NCBI RefSeq assembly: GCF_023806625.1 | Contig: NZ_JAMTDX010000072.1 | Span: 7,687-71,686, forward strand | From: Accumulibacter sp. | Lineage (GTDB): Bacteria > Pseudomonadota > Gammaproteobacteria > Burkholderiales > Rhodocyclaceae | Direction of reading: 5' to 3' | Length of the DNA stretch: 64,000 nucleotides | Part shown: one piece after another, positions 32,464 to 42,674 of the stretch | Layout: each line of letters opens with the position of its first letter | Position numbering within the stretch: position 1 is the stretch's first letter | Notes under the pieces: generated by a model | What the model was told of the DNA's origin: nothing | Databases searched by the model: none | The model's input: the letters and a program-made list of their open reading frames with translations, nothing else | Made by a program: the position numbers and the translations under genes

Positions 32464-32892
32464 ATGAGCACCACGCCGTCCACGAGGCTCGACACGTTCC
32501 CCAACCCGGCGCCGCACCGGGATTTCCACATTCACATGGAGATTCCCGAGTTCACCTGCCTGTGCCCGAAGACCGGACAACCCGATTTTGCCACGCTGCT
32601 CCTCGACTACATTCCCGAGGCGACGTGCATCGAACTGAAGAGCCTCAAGCTGTACATCTGGTCCTTCCGTGACGTAGGCTGCTTCCACGAAGACGTCACC
32701 AACCGCATCCTCGACGAACTCGCTGCAGCGACCCGGCCCCGCTACATGCGCCTCACCGCCCGGTTCTACGTGCGCGGCGGCATCTACACCACGGTCGTCG
32801 CCGAGCATCGCCAGGAAGGCTGGACACCGGCTCCGGCGGTCGACCTCGGCGCATTTCCGCACCAAAAAACCGGGACAGACCACGTTTTCTGA
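32464..32892 (+). CDS. queF: NADPH-dependent 7-cyano-7-deazaguanine reductase
   Basis: This 142-residue type I (single-domain) QueF reduces preQ0 to preQ1 in queuosine biosynthesis. The catalytic Cys34 is in [14 protein letters not shown], with D41 nearby. The signature IELKSLK lies at 57-63 and CFHEDVTN near 73-80. The final nine residues or so (QKTGTDHVF) and the stop are encoded by a REP-like repeat, so the natural C-terminus has been replaced or extended by that element. The core is intact, so activity is probably retained. Confidence 0.93.
   Translation: MSTTPSTRLDTFPNPAPHRDFHIHMEIPEFTCLCPKTGQPDFATLLLDYIPEATCIELKSLKLYIWSFRDVGCFHEDVTNRILDELAAATRPRYMRLTARFYVRGGIYTTVVAEHRQEGWTPAPAVDLGAFPHQKTGTDHVF
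32864..32890. repeat. REP-like half element at the queF 3' end
   Basis: The 27-bp sequence contains the core GGGACAGACC followed by ACGTTTT, with A-runs before it. It matches one arm of the palindrome at 33646-33699. It lies upstream of the REP-associated transposase and overlaps the last queF codons. Confidence 0.65.
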
Positions 32893-32932
32893 TAGACTGA
32901 TCGCTCTCCGCGGCCCGTTCGACACCTCGACC

Positions 32933-33646
32933 ATGCCCCGCCGTGCGCGCATCGCGCCCCCCGGCTTTCCGTTGCACATCATTCAACGCGGCAATAACCG
33001 TCAGGCGTGTTTTCGTGCCGACGAGGACCGCAGCCGCTACCTGAGCTGGTTTGGCGAATGCGCCGAGAGGGCCGGTTGCCGGATCCACGCCTTCGTGCTG
33101 ATGAACAACCACGTTCATCTGCTTTGCTCGGCTGACGCTGCACAGGCCCCGGCACAACTCATGAAGGCGGTTGCCCAACGCTATGCCCAGTACTTCAACC
33201 GGCGCTACGATCGCAGCGGAACGCTCTGGGAGGGCCGCTTCCGGTCCTGTGTCGTGCAGACCGAGCGCTACCTCCTCGTCTGCCAGCGGTACATCGAGTT
33301 GAATCCGGTCCGTGCCGGCCTGGTCACCAACCCCGCCGATTACCGCTGGTCGAGCTATCGTGCGAACGCTCTCGGCGAGACAAGTGACCTCCTGACACCC
33401 CACGAGACTTATCTGGCGCTCGGCGCAGACGGTCCGAATCGACGAAGCGCCTATCGGGAGTTGTTCCGCGACGAGTTGGGTGCGGCGATCGTCGATGAGA
33501 TCCGCAAGGCGACCAATGGCAACTACGCGCTCGGCGACGCAAGCTTCACCAACGAAATCGTTCGCGCGACCGGACACCGGGCGACACCAGGCACGCCCGG
33601 GCGACCGCGCAAGGTCGACCAACCCGAACCTGGCGGACCCGGCTGA
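32933..33646 (+). CDS. REP-associated tyrosine transposase (RAYT, Y1-Tnp)
   Basis: This 237-residue protein begins MPRRARIAPPGFPLHIIQRGNNRQACF. It has the HUH-type motif FVLMNNHVHLLC near residue 60. The conserved block AQRYAQYFNRRYDRSGTLWEGRF carries the likely nucleophilic Tyr, and RYIELNPVRAGLV follows. These are the landmarks of RAYT enzymes that mobilise REP sequences. It is flanked by REP-like repeats at 32864-32890 and 33646-33699. The gene looks intact. Confidence 0.9.
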   Translation: MPRRARIAPPGFPLHIIQRGNNRQACFRADEDRSRYLSWFGECAERAGCRIHAFVLMNNHVHLLCSADAAQAPAQLMKAVAQRYAQYFNRRYDRSGTLWEGRFRSCVVQTERYLLVCQRYIELNPVRAGLVTNPADYRWSSYRANALGETSDLLTPHETYLALGADGPNRRSAYRELFRDELGAAIVDEIRKATNGNYALGDASFTNEIVRATGHRATPGTPGRPRKVDQPEPGGPG

Positions 33647-33699
33647 AAAATAGGGACAGACCCCGTTTTTTTAAAAAAACGGGGTCTGTCCCCATTTTT
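33646..33699. repeat. 54-bp near-perfect REP palindrome
   Basis: Two 27-bp arms (33646-33672 and 33673-33699) meet with no loop and differ at one position. The core is GGGACAGACCCCG with T/A runs. The first base overlaps the transposase stop. It may be the RAYT substrate and could also terminate transcription in either direction (a T-run follows each G/C core). Confidence 0.85.
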
Positions 33700-33725
33700 C
33701 GATGCACACTGTCTTCGCTTATAAT
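33697..33725 (+). promoter_or_regulatory. Candidate dapC promoter abutting the REP palindrome
   Basis: TTTCGA (33697-33702), a 17-bp spacer and a perfect TATAAT (33720-33725) lie 28 bp before the dapC GTG. The weak -35 shares its first three bases with the REP palindrome. Confidence 0.5.
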
Positions 33726-33753
33726 CGCGCTACGTCAAGAGACGCAGAAGGCC

Positions 33754-34962
33754 GTGAATCCTTTTCTCCGCAAGCTGCAGCCCTACCCTTTCGAGAAGCT
33801 GCGTCGGCTATTTGCCGGGGTGATTCCATCCGCGGGGCAGCGCGAGATTCGACTGTCGATAGGCGAGCCGCAACACGCCACTCCGGCAGTGATCAGCGAC
33901 GCGTTGACTGCCGCGATCGGCGGTCTGGCGACCTATCCGGCGACACTCGGCAGCCCGGAGTTGCGGCTGGCCATCGCCGGCTGGCTCGAGCGGCGCTACG
34001 GTCTCGAGGGGATCGACCCCGATACCGAGATCCTCCCGGTCAATGGCTCGCGCGAAGCTCTGTTCGCGTTCGCCCAGACGGTCGTCGATCCGTCGCGCGG
34101 CGATTCCCCGCTGGTCGTCAGCCCGAATCCGTTCTACCAGATCTACGAAGGCGCGGCTTTCCTCGCCGGAGCCGAACCGCGCTTCCTCAACACTCTGCCC
34201 GAAAACGACTTCCGCCTCGATCTGTCGGCGCTCGACGAGTCCGAATGGCAGCGCGTCCAGTTGCTCTACGTCTGCTCGCCGGGAAACCCGACCGGCAAGG
34301 TCCTGACGCTCGACGACTGGCGGGAGATCTTCGCGCTGGCCGATCGCCACGGCTTCGCGATCGCCTCTGACGAGTGCTACTCGGAGATCTACCCCGACGA
34401 GGCCGCGCCCCCGCTCGGCTGTCTGCAGGCCGCTCGGCTCCTCGGCCGCGACTTTGAGCGCCTGGTGATGTTCTCGAGTCTGTCGAAGCGATCGAACGTC
34501 CCGGGGATGCGCTCGGGTTTCGTCGCCGGCGACGCGCGGATCCTCGCCTCGTTCCTGCTCTACCGGACCTATCACGGCAGCGCGATGAACCCGGCGGTGC
34601 AGGCAGCGAGCGTCGCCGCCTGGAACGACGAAGCGCACGTGATCGACAATCGCCGGCAGTATCGCGCGAAGTTCACCGCGGTGATCGACCGCCTTGCCGA
34701 AGTGCTGCCGGTGACCCAACCCGACGCCGGCTTCTATCTCTGGGTCAGAACGCCGATCAGCGACACCGATTTCGCGCGCCGGCTGCTCGCCGAGAGCAAC
34801 GTCGTCGTCCTGCCGGGCAGTTACCTCGCGCGCACGGCACAGGGCGTCAACCCCGGCGCCGGCTTCGTACGCATAGCGCTCGTCGCACCGCTCGCCGACT
34901 GTCTCGAGGCAGCCGGAAGAATCCGTTCCTTCAGCTCAGCACTCCAGGAAAGACAGGCATGA
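33754..34962 (+). CDS. dapC: N-succinyldiaminopimelate aminotransferase
   Basis: This 402-residue class I PLP aminotransferase has the substrate/PLP segments [17 protein letters not shown] and SDECYSEIY. The Schiff-base lysine is in [17 protein letters not shown]. The next genes are dapD and, after pilU, dapE, so it is assigned to the succinylase branch of lysine/DAP synthesis. The start is GTG 33754 with AGAAGG upstream. It overlaps dapD by 4 bp. Confidence 0.92.
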   Translation: MNPFLRKLQPYPFEKLRRLFAGVIPSAGQREIRLSIGEPQHATPAVISDALTAAIGGLATYPATLGSPELRLAIAGWLERRYGLEGIDPDTEILPVNGSREALFAFAQTVVDPSRGDSPLVVSPNPFYQIYEGAAFLAGAEPRFLNTLPENDFRLDLSALDESEWQRVQLLYVCSPGNPTGKVLTLDDWREIFALADRHGFAIASDECYSEIYPDEAAPPLGCLQAARLLGRDFERLVMFSSLSKRSNVPGMRSGFVAGDARILASFLLYRTYHGSAMNPAVQAASVAAWNDEAHVIDNRRQYRAKFTAVIDRLAEVLPVTQPDAGFYLWVRTPISDTDFARRLLAESNVVVLPGSYLARTAQGVNPGAGFVRIALVAPLADCLEAAGRIRSFSSALQERQA

Positions 34963-35780
34963 AAGCCATTCAGCAGATCATCGACGAGGCATGGGAAGAC
35001 CGGGCTTCGCTGCAACCCGGAAAGGTTTCGGCAACGGTCAATGAGGCCGTCGCCGAGGTTCTCGCTCAGCTCGACGAGGGCAGGCTGCGCGTCGCCGAGC
35101 AGATCGATGGCCAGTGGTTCACCCATCAGTGGCTCAAGAAAGCCGTCCTGCTGTCGTTCCGGATCCACGACAACCGTCTGATCGATGGCGGCGAGATGCG
35201 CTATTTCGACAAGGTTCCAGGCAAGTTCGCCGACTACGACGGCGAGCGATTCGCCCGCGGCGGCTTTCGCGTCGTCCCGCCGGCAGCCGTGCGACGCGGC
35301 GCGTTCATCGCCCGCAACGTCGTGCTGATGCCCTCGTACGTCAACATCGGCGCCTACGTCGACGAGGGAACGATGGTCGACACCTGGGCGACCGTCGGCT
35401 CGTGCGCACAGATCGGCAGGAATGTCCATCTTTCGGGTGGCGTGGGCATCGGCGGCGTACTCGAACCGTTGCAGGCCAACCCGACGATCATCGAGGACGA
35501 CTGCTTCATCGGGGCACGCTCCGAAGTCGTCGAAGGGGTCATCGTCGGCGCGGGGTCGGTGCTCTCGATGGGCGTATACATCGGCCAATCGACGAAGATC
35601 CTCGATCGCGAGACCGGCGAGATCAGTTACGGGCGGATTCCTCCGGGGTCGGTCGTCGTCTCCGGCAACCTGCCGGCCGCGGATGGCCGCTACAGTCTGT
35701 ACTGCGCGGTGATCGTCAAGAAGGTCGACGCCAGGACGCGGGCCAAGACGAGCATCAACGACCTGCTGCGCGGAGACTGA
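34959..35780 (+). CDS. dapD: Tetrahydrodipicolinate N-succinyltransferase
   Basis: This 273-residue enzyme succinylates tetrahydrodipicolinate using succinyl-CoA. An N-terminal helical region is followed by left-handed beta-helix hexapeptide repeats at about 100-240 ([40 protein letters not shown]). The length equals the family norm. It is translationally coupled to dapC by ATGA. Confidence 0.96.
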   Translation: MKAIQQIIDEAWEDRASLQPGKVSATVNEAVAEVLAQLDEGRLRVAEQIDGQWFTHQWLKKAVLLSFRIHDNRLIDGGEMRYFDKVPGKFADYDGERFARGGFRVVPPAAVRRGAFIARNVVLMPSYVNIGAYVDEGTMVDTWATVGSCAQIGRNVHLSGGVGIGGVLEPLQANPTIIEDDCFIGARSEVVEGVIVGAGSVLSMGVYIGQSTKILDRETGEISYGRIPPGSVVVSGNLPAADGRYSLYCAVIVKKVDARTRAKTSINDLLRGD

Positions 35781-35916
35781 AAGCTTGTCAGGCAATCGTC
35801 ACGAGGAGGCAACACCGCAGATCGGTTGCTGCAGCTCCATCCGCGAGTTCTGACCGGTCGTTCCGTCGGGAACCCGCGACGGCCCCCGGTACCTTTCACC
35901 ATCCGGCGGAGAGAAC

Positions 35917-37098
35917 ATGGTCCTCGACAAACTCTTTCAGGCGATGGCCGACCGGCAGGCGTCGGACATCTTCATCTGCGCCGGCGCACCGATTCACATC
36001 AAGATTCTCGGCCAGGTGATGCCGATCAATCAGCAGGTCATGGACCGGGCGATGATCGAGAAGATCGCCCACGAGCTGCTGAGCCCCGAGCAGATGGACG
36101 CCTTCATCTCCGGCAAGGAAATGAACCTGTCGTACGGCGTCGCCAATCTCGGCAACTTCCGGATCAACCTCTTCCGCCAGCGGGCGTCGGTCTCGATCGT
36201 CGTGCGCTATGTGATGGGCAACATCCCCGCGCTCGATTCACTCGGCCTGCCAGCGGTGCTCGCCGACCTGGTCATGGAAAGAAGAGGGCTGATCCTGATC
36301 GTCGGCTCGACAGGCTCAGGCAAGTCGACGACGCTCGCCTCGATGCTCGATTACCGGAACGAGAACTGCACCGGGCACATTCTGACCATCGAGGATCCGA
36401 TCGAGTACCTGTTCCGGCACAAGAAATCGATCGTCAATCAGCGCGAGATCGGCATGGACACGCTTGGCTGGGAGAATGCGCTGAAGAACGCGATGCGCCA
36501 GGCTCCCGACTGCATCCTGATCGGCGAGATCCGCGACCGCGAGACGATGCAGGCGGCGATCGCCTACGCGCAGACCGGCCACCTCTGCCTCGGCACGTTG
36601 CACGCGAACAACAGCTACCATGCGCTGAACCGGATGATCAACTTCTTTCCGATCGAGAGCCGCAACGCGCTGTACATGGACCTCTCGGTCAGCCTCAAGG
36701 CGATCGTTTCGCAGCGGCTGGTCAAGAAGAAGGACGGCAAGCGCGCCCCGGCCGCCGAAGTGCTGCTGAACAGCTACCACGTCCAGGAACTCATCGAGCA
36801 AGGCGACATCCCGGCGCTCAAGGAGGCGATGGAGCAGAGCCTCGCCCCCGGTTCGAGGACCTTCGAGCAGGACCTCTACCGCCTCTATCGCGCCGACGTC
36901 ATCACCCTCGAGGAAGCGCTGCTCAACGCCGACTCGCCGACCAACCTGTCGTGGCTGATCAACAACAAGCAGGCGCCGCTCGCACCGGCTCCTTCCGAAA
37001 AGCCCCACGACGCCGTCTACGACCTCGTCGCGTCGAACCCCGGCGGCCCCTCGTACAAGGAATTCACGATCAGCCTTGAAGACAGCGCCGAAAAATGA
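35917..37098 (+). CDS. pilU: Type IV pilus retraction ATPase PilU
   Basis: This 393-residue PilT/PilU-type ATPase has Walker [10 protein letters not shown] at 130-138. ASP/HIS-box regions are seen in [11 protein letters not shown] and [20 protein letters not shown], with [13 protein letters not shown] between. The N-terminus ([27 protein letters not shown]) and the longer C-terminal tail favour PilU over PilT. It powers pilus retraction with PilT. It sits between dapD and dapE and overlaps the putative dapE start. Confidence 0.9.
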   Translation: MVLDKLFQAMADRQASDIFICAGAPIHIKILGQVMPINQQVMDRAMIEKIAHELLSPEQMDAFISGKEMNLSYGVANLGNFRINLFRQRASVSIVVRYVMGNIPALDSLGLPAVLADLVMERRGLILIVGSTGSGKSTTLASMLDYRNENCTGHILTIEDPIEYLFRHKKSIVNQREIGMDTLGWENALKNAMRQAPDCILIGEIRDRETMQAAIAYAQTGHLCLGTLHANNSYHALNRMINFFPIESRNALYMDLSVSLKAIVSQRLVKKKDGKRAPAAEVLLNSYHVQELIEQGDIPALKEAMEQSLAPGSRTFEQDLYRLYRADVITLEEALLNADSPTNLSWLINNKQAPLAPAPSEKPHDAVYDLVASNPGGPSYKEFTISLEDSAEK

Positions 37099-38278
37099 AT
37101 CGCCTGCGGCCGGCGCGATCGATCGCGTCGACTTGCTGGCCAGCGATCCCACTCTCGCGCTGGCCGGGCAACTCGTCTCGCGGCCCTCGATCACCCCGGA
37201 CGATGCCGGCTGCCAGACGATCATCGCCGAGCGCCTGCAGGCGATCGGCTTCGTCGCTGAGCGCTTCGACCGTGGCGGGGTGAGCAATCTCTGGCTCCGC
37301 CGCGGCAGCGGCCGCCCGCTGCTCTGCCTCGCCGGGCACACCGACGTCGTGCCGAGTGGCCCGCGCGACGAATGGCTCAGCGACCCGTTCGTTCCCCAAT
37401 GCCGCAACGGCCTGCTCTACGGGCGCGGTTCGGCGGACATGAAAGGCTCGCTGGCCGCTTTCGTGACCGCGATCGAAGCGTTCGTCGCCGCACGACCCGC
37501 GCATCGCGGGTCGATCGCCCTGCTGCTGACCGCCGACGAGGAAGGCGAGGCGATCGACGGCACGGTGACGGTCACCGAGGCGCTGCACGAGCGCGGCCAA
37601 CGGATCGACTACTGCATCGTCGGCGAACCGACCGCGACGCACCGCCTCGGCGACACGATCAAGAACGGCCGGCGTGGCTCGCTCTCGGGCCGGCTGACGG
37701 TTCGCGGAATCCAGGGCCACGTCGCCTACCCGCATCTGGCGCGCAACCCCGTCCATCTCGTCGCTCCGGCGATCACGACGCTGGCGACGACGACCTGGGA
37801 CGAGGGCGACGCCTGTTTCCCTCCGACGACCTGGCAGATCTCGAACATCCACGCCGGCACCGGCGCCGGCAACGTCATCCCGGGTAGCGTGGTCATCGAC
37901 TTCAACTTCCGTTTCGGCACCGCGAACACCCCCGAAGCGCTGCAGCGCAGGCTCAGCACGCTGCTCGACGATCACCGGCTCGACCACGAGATCGTCTGGA
38001 CGCTTGGCGCACGGCCTTTCCTGACCGCCGAGGGCACCCTGGTCGGCGCGGCCCGACGCGCGATCCGTGACGAGTTGGGCATCGAGACCGAGCTGTCGAC
38101 GACTGGCGGCACCTCGGATGGCCGCTTCATCGCCGCAGTCTGCGACGAGGTCGTCGAGATCGGCCCGGTCAATGCGACGATCCACAAGGTCAATGAATGC
38201 GTCGAGGTCGCCGCGCTGACACAGCTCTCGGGAATCTACCGGCGAATTCTCGAACAACTGCTGCCCGCCGATGTCTGA
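37076..38278 (+). CDS. dapE: Succinyl-diaminopimelate desuccinylase
   Basis: This protein of up to 400 residues (M20 peptidase family) is seen from [39 protein letters not shown] and [14 protein letters not shown]-like [14 protein letters not shown]. It hydrolyses N-succinyl-LL-DAP to LL-DAP and succinate with two zinc ions. No ATG precedes the conserved region. TTG 37076, inside pilU, and TTG 37133, just before [19 protein letters not shown], are both possible; the second gives the more typical length. Confidence 0.93.
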   Translation: MKTAPKNESPAAGAIDRVDLLASDPTLALAGQLVSRPSITPDDAGCQTIIAERLQAIGFVAERFDRGGVSNLWLRRGSGRPLLCLAGHTDVVPSGPRDEWLSDPFVPQCRNGLLYGRGSADMKGSLAAFVTAIEAFVAARPAHRGSIALLLTADEEGEAIDGTVTVTEALHERGQRIDYCIVGEPTATHRLGDTIKNGRRGSLSGRLTVRGIQGHVAYPHLARNPVHLVAPAITTLATTTWDEGDACFPPTTWQISNIHAGTGAGNVIPGSVVIDFNFRFGTANTPEALQRRLSTLLDDHRLDHEIVWTLGARPFLTAEGTLVGAARRAIRDELGIETELSTTGGTSDGRFIAAVCDEVVEIGPVNATIHKVNECVEVAALTQLSGIYRRILEQLLPADV

Positions 38279-39164
38279 CGCGGCCCGCGACGAACTGCTC
38301 ACGCTGCGCGACCTGCTGCGCTTCGCGGTCAGTCGCTTCGGCGAGGCGCAACTGTTCTTCGGCCATGGATCCGACAATGCCTGGGACGAAGCCGCGTACC
38401 TGCTGCTGCACGGCCTGCACCTGCCGCTCGACCGGCTCGAACCCTTCCTCGACGCCAGACTGACGAGCAGCGAGCGCGCCAGGTTGCTGGCGATCATCGA
38501 GCGCCGGGTCGGCGAGCGCCTGCCCGCGGCGTACCTGACTCAGGAAGCCTGGCTCGGCGACTACCGCTTCCACGTCGATCAACGGGTGATCGTTCCGCGC
38601 TCGTTCATCGCCGAGTTGCTCCGCGAGCAGTTCGCCCCGTGGATCGACGACCCTGAAGCGGTCGGCGCCGTCCTCGACCTGTGCACCGGCTCGGGGTGCC
38701 TGGCGATCATCGCCGCGCACGCTTTCCCCCGGGCGATCGTCGATGCCGTCGACGTCTCGCCCGACGCGCTTGCCGTCGCCCGGCGAAACGTCGCCGAGCA
38801 CGAGCTCGCCGGGCGCGTCCACCTCTGCGAAGGCGACCTCTTCGAGCCGCTCGGCCGCCGCCGTTACGACCTGATCGTCGCCAATCCGCCGTATGTCGCC
38901 GCCGATTCGCTGGCCGCATTGCCCGCCGAGTACCGGCACGAGCCGCGGCTCGCGCTGGCTGGCGGCGAGGACGGTCTCGAGGTGACCCGCGCGATCCTCG
39001 CCGGCGCACGCCGGCACCTGACCACGAAAGGCCTGCTCGTCGTCGAGATCGGCCACAACCGGGAGGCTCTCGAGGCGGCCTTTCCGGATCTCGCGTTCAC
39101 CTGGCTCGAGACGAGCGCCGGCGACCAGTACGTCTTCCTGCTCCACCGCGACGACCTGCCGTGA
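38271..39164 (+). CDS. prmB: Ribosomal protein L3 glutamine methyltransferase
   Basis: This 297-residue class I SAM methyltransferase has the SAM site [14 protein letters not shown] and the catalytic NPPY ([12 protein letters not shown]). The N-terminal region ([22 protein letters not shown]) separates PrmB from PrmC. It methylates a Gln side chain of ribosomal protein L3. It overlaps dapE by 8 bp and the SGNH gene by 4 bp. Confidence 0.93.
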   Translation: MSDAARDELLTLRDLLRFAVSRFGEAQLFFGHGSDNAWDEAAYLLLHGLHLPLDRLEPFLDARLTSSERARLLAIIERRVGERLPAAYLTQEAWLGDYRFHVDQRVIVPRSFIAELLREQFAPWIDDPEAVGAVLDLCTGSGCLAIIAAHAFPRAIVDAVDVSPDALAVARRNVAEHELAGRVHLCEGDLFEPLGRRRYDLIVANPPYVAADSLAALPAEYRHEPRLALAGGEDGLEVTRAILAGARRHLTTKGLLVVEIGHNREALEAAFPDLAFTWLETSAGDQYVFLLHRDDLP

Positions 39165-39820
39165 GCCGCAGCCCCCGGCATCGGAAGACCTGGGGCCTGC
39201 TCGCGCGGCTCCTGCTGGTCATCGCGCTGCTCCCCGGCTGCCGCCAATCGACTCGCCACGCGCCGCTGCCCGAAGGCAGCACGGTGCTCGCCTTCGGCGA
39301 CAGCATCACCTGGGGCACCGGCGCGGAACCCGGAGAGGACTACCCGAGCCGGCTCGCAGCGGGGAGCGGCTGGCGGGTGGTCAACGCGGGGATTCCCGGA
39401 GACACCGCCGAACGGGCTCGCGGCCGGATCGCCGAGACGCTGGCGGTGACCCGCCCCGCGCTCGTGCTCGTCGAACTCGGCGGCAACGACTTCCTCGGAC
39501 GACGACCCGAGGCCGCGGTCAAGGACGACCTGCGGCAGATCGTCGCTGCGATCCGGCAGAGCGGAGCGCAGGTCGTGCTGATCGCCGTTCCCCGCTTCTC
39601 GGTCGTCGGAGTGATCAGCGGCAGGCTGCCCGATTCGCCGATCTACGCCGAACTGGCCGGCGAGGAGAAGCTCCTGGTCATCGAAGCCCTGCTCGGCAGG
39701 ATCCTCGCCGACGCCGAGCTGCGCGCCGACCCGATCCACCCGAACGCCCTCGGCTACCGGAAGATGGCCGAGGGCATCGCCAACGAGCTCGGCCGCGTCG
39801 GCCTGCTCGTCAGGCGCTGA
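39161..39820 (+). CDS. SGNH/GDSL hydrolase lipoprotein (TesA/arylesterase-like)
   Basis: This is 219 residues from a GTG overlapping the prmB stop. The N-terminus has a hydrophobic stretch ending ALLPGC (lipobox), so it is likely a lipoprotein. SGNH blocks are FGDSITWGTG (Ser), NAGIPGDTAE (Gly), LGGNDFLG (Asn) and DPIHPNALGY (Asp/His). It should be an esterase or lysophospholipase/thioesterase of the TesA type; the substrate is unknown. Confidence 0.88.
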   Translation: MSRSPRHRKTWGLLARLLLVIALLPGCRQSTRHAPLPEGSTVLAFGDSITWGTGAEPGEDYPSRLAAGSGWRVVNAGIPGDTAERARGRIAETLAVTRPALVLVELGGNDFLGRRPEAAVKDDLRQIVAAIRQSGAQVVLIAVPRFSVVGVISGRLPDSPIYAELAGEEKLLVIEALLGRILADAELRADPIHPNALGYRKMAEGIANELGRVGLLVRR

Positions 39821-39874
39821 ACCGCCCCGCCGCACCAGTCGGCGGGGATCCCCCTTCCCAGCCTGGAGTTGCCG

Positions 39875-42520
39875 ATGAATCCCGAGACCCCGGCGAGAAT
39901 CCATCGCCAAGACTACACGCCACCCGCGTTCCTCGTCGACGAGGTCGATCTCGACGTGCACTTCCTCGCCGGTGAGGTTCGCGTCAACAGCCGGCTGGCG
40001 ATCCGCCGCAACCCGGCGGTGCGCTCCGCCGAGCCATTGCGCCTCGATGGCCATGGCCTCGAGACGATCGGCGTCGCGCTCGACGGCGTGCCGCTCGCGC
40101 GCGACGGCTACCGGTGCACCGACTCGCTGCTGACCATCGACGCCGTACCCGAGCGCTTCACGCTGGCCACCGAGGTGCGCGTCGATGCCGATCACAACAC
40201 CAGTCTGACCGGCCTGTACCGGGCGAAGGACGGCTATTTCACGCAGTGCGAAGCGCAGGGCTTCCGGCGGATCACCTGGTTTCCCGATCGCCCCGACGTC
40301 ATGTCGCGCTACGTCGTGACGATCCACGCCGAGCGGGCCAGCCTGCCTGTCCTGCTCGCCAACGGCAACCCGACCGGGAGCGGCAGCGAAGGCGCCGACC
40401 GGCACTGGGCGCGCTGGGAGGATCCCTTCCCCAAGCCCTGCTACCTGTTCGCGCTCGTCGCCGCACGGCTCGAAGTGCTCCGCGACCAGCTGACCACCGG
40501 TAGCGGCCGGCGCGTCGAGCTGTCGGTCCATGTCGAGCCCGGCAAGCTCGACCAGTGCGCGCACGCGATGGACGCGCTGAAGCGCGCGATGCGCTGGGAC
40601 GAGCAGGTCTTCGGACTCGAATGCGACCTCGACCACTACATGATCGTCGCCGTCGGCGACTTCAACATGGGGGCGATGGAGAACAAGGGCCTGAACGTCT
40701 TCAACACGAAGTACGTGCTTGCCCGTGCCGACACGGCGACCGACGGCGATTACCAGAGCATCGACCGCGTCGTCGCCCACGAATACTTCCACAACTGGAC
40801 CGGCAATCGCGTGACCTGCCGCGACTGGTTCCAGCTCTCGCTCAAGGAAGGGCTGACCGTCTTCCGCGACCAGGAATTCGGAGCCGACCAGCACAGCCGG
40901 GCGGTCACCCGGATTCGCGAGGTGCGCGACCTGCGCGCGACCCAGTTTCCCGAGGACGCGGGCCCGATGGCGCACCCGGTGCGCCCCGACTCGTACATCG
41001 AGATCAACAACTTCTACACCAGCACCGTGTACGAAAAGGGCGCCGAGGTGGTGCGGATGATCCGCACGCTGATCGGCCGCGACGCGTTCCGGCGCGGCAT
41101 GGACCTCTACTTCGCGCGCCATGACGGTCAGGCGGTGACCTGCGACGACTTCTTGGAGGCGATGGCCGACGCCTCGGGAGTCGATCTCGTGCAGTTCAGC
41201 CGCTGGTACGACCGCCCCGGAACGCCGCATCTGCGCGCCCGCGGCGAGTACTCACCGGAAACGCGGCGCTACCTGCTGGTGCTCGCGCAGTCGCGACCGT
41301 CCGACCCCGAACAGCCAGCCGAGCCCCTGCACATTCCGGTCGCTGTCGGCCTGATCACCCGGCAAGGGACCGAACTGCCGCTGCGCCTCGCCGGCGAAAC
41401 GACCGCCTTGGGAGACGCGCCGACGACCCGCGTGCTGTCGCTGACCCGGCACGAGCAGCAGTTCGTCTTCGAGGACATCCCCGAAGCGCCCGTGCCGTCG
41501 CTGCTCCGCGACTTCTCGGCGCCGGTGCTGCTCGACTGCGACTGGCACGACGACGAACTCGCCGACCTGCTCGCCAGCGACAGCGATCCGTTCAACCGCT
41601 GGGAGGCCGGACAGCGGCTGACCGGTCGGCTGATCCTCGCGGCGGCCAGCGAGATCGCCGCCGGACGCGCACCGCACTGGCCGGCGAGCGCGAGCGCGGC
41701 TGCGGCGCAGGTCCTCGCCACGGCGGTCGCCGACCCGGCGTTCGCCGCCGAAGCGTTGACGCCGCCCGGCGAAGCGACTCTCGCCGAACAACTCGATTGC
41801 GTCGACCCCGATGCGCTGCACGCCGCCCGAGTCGGGCTTCTGCGCCATCTCGCCGAGGCGCTCGACGCGCAGTGGCGAAGACTCCACGACACACTGGCCA
41901 GCGCAGGCCCCTATCGCCCGACGCCCGAAGCCGCCGGCCGGCGCGCGCTGCGCAACCTCTGCCTGGCTTATCTCGCCGAACTCGATACGCCCGATACGCG
42001 CCGCCTGGCGATGCACCAGTTCACCACCGCGGACAACATGACCGATCAGTTCGCGGCACTCGCGACGCTCGCCCAGCACGACTGCGCCGAACGCGGCGAG
42101 GCGCTCGCCGCTTTCCGGCGCCGCTGGCAGAACGAGGCGCTGGTCATCGACAAGTGGCTCGCCGTTCAGGCTGGCAGCCGTCTGCCGGGCACCCTGGCGA
42201 TCGTCGAAGGGCTGCTCGACCACCCGGCTTTCGACCTGCGCAACCCGAACAAGGTGTATGCGCTGCTGAACACCTTCGGCAACAACCACGTCCGCTTCCA
42301 CGCCGCCGACGGCGCCGGCTACCGCTTCCTCGCCACGCAGATCGCCACGATCGACGCGCTGAACCCGCAGGTCGCGGCACGCCTCGCGCGCCGCTTCGAC
42401 CGCTGGCGAAAATTCGACGCGGTCCGCCAGGGGCACGCCCGCGCCGCGCTCGAGGCACTTGCCGCGCGGCCAGGCGTGTCACCCGACGTCTCGGAGATCG
42501 TCGGCCGGGCGCTCGGCTAG
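39875..42520 (+). CDS. pepN: Aminopeptidase N (M1 family)
   Basis: This 881-residue zinc aminopeptidase has the substrate exopeptidase motif GAMENKGLN and the zinc site HEYFHNWTGNRVTCRD...LKEGLTVFRDQEF (HEXXH plus a distal Glu). The length matches the E. coli-type PepN (about 870). The start is ATG 39875 with GGAG six bases upstream. It cleaves N-terminal residues from peptides in the cytoplasm. Confidence 0.96.
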   Translation: MNPETPARIHRQDYTPPAFLVDEVDLDVHFLAGEVRVNSRLAIRRNPAVRSAEPLRLDGHGLETIGVALDGVPLARDGYRCTDSLLTIDAVPERFTLATEVRVDADHNTSLTGLYRAKDGYFTQCEAQGFRRITWFPDRPDVMSRYVVTIHAERASLPVLLANGNPTGSGSEGADRHWARWEDPFPKPCYLFALVAARLEVLRDQLTTGSGRRVELSVHVEPGKLDQCAHAMDALKRAMRWDEQVFGLECDLDHYMIVAVGDFNMGAMENKGLNVFNTKYVLARADTATDGDYQSIDRVVAHEYFHNWTGNRVTCRDWFQLSLKEGLTVFRDQEFGADQHSRAVTRIREVRDLRATQFPEDAGPMAHPVRPDSYIEINNFYTSTVYEKGAEVVRMIRTLIGRDAFRRGMDLYFARHDGQAVTCDDFLEAMADASGVDLVQFSRWYDRPGTPHLRARGEYSPETRRYLLVLAQSRPSDPEQPAEPLHIPVAVGLITRQGTELPLRLAGETTALGDAPTTRVLSLTRHEQQFVFEDIPEAPVPSLLRDFSAPVLLDCDWHDDELADLLASDSDPFNRWEAGQRLTGRLILAAASEIAAGRAPHWPASASAAAAQVLATAVADPAFAAEALTPPGEATLAEQLDCVDPDALHAARVGLLRHLAEALDAQWRRLHDTLASAGPYRPTPEAAGRRALRNLCLAYLAELDTPDTRRLAMHQFTTADNMTDQFAALATLAQHDCAERGEALAAFRRRWQNEALVIDKWLAVQAGSRLPGTLAIVEGLLDHPAFDLRNPNKVYALLNTFGNNHVRFHAADGAGYRFLATQIATIDALNPQVAARLARRFDRWRKFDAVRQGHARAALEALAARPGVSPDVSEIVGRALG

Positions 42521-42674
42521 CCTTCCTCTGGCGCGCGATTCCCGACGATCGCGCGCCCTGACGCGGACGAGCAGGGTCGTCAGCGGATGGCGGCTTACCG
42601 GAGCGCCCGCGCTGCCCTAAACTGCAGGTTTACGATGCCCCGGCGCCGGGGCGTCCTCCCGAGGGTGATCAGCA

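Noticed and set aside
29657-32467. 936-codon open frame on the plus strand opposite smc
   Set aside because: SMC on the other strand has all ATPase motifs; this frame is its GC-driven shadow.
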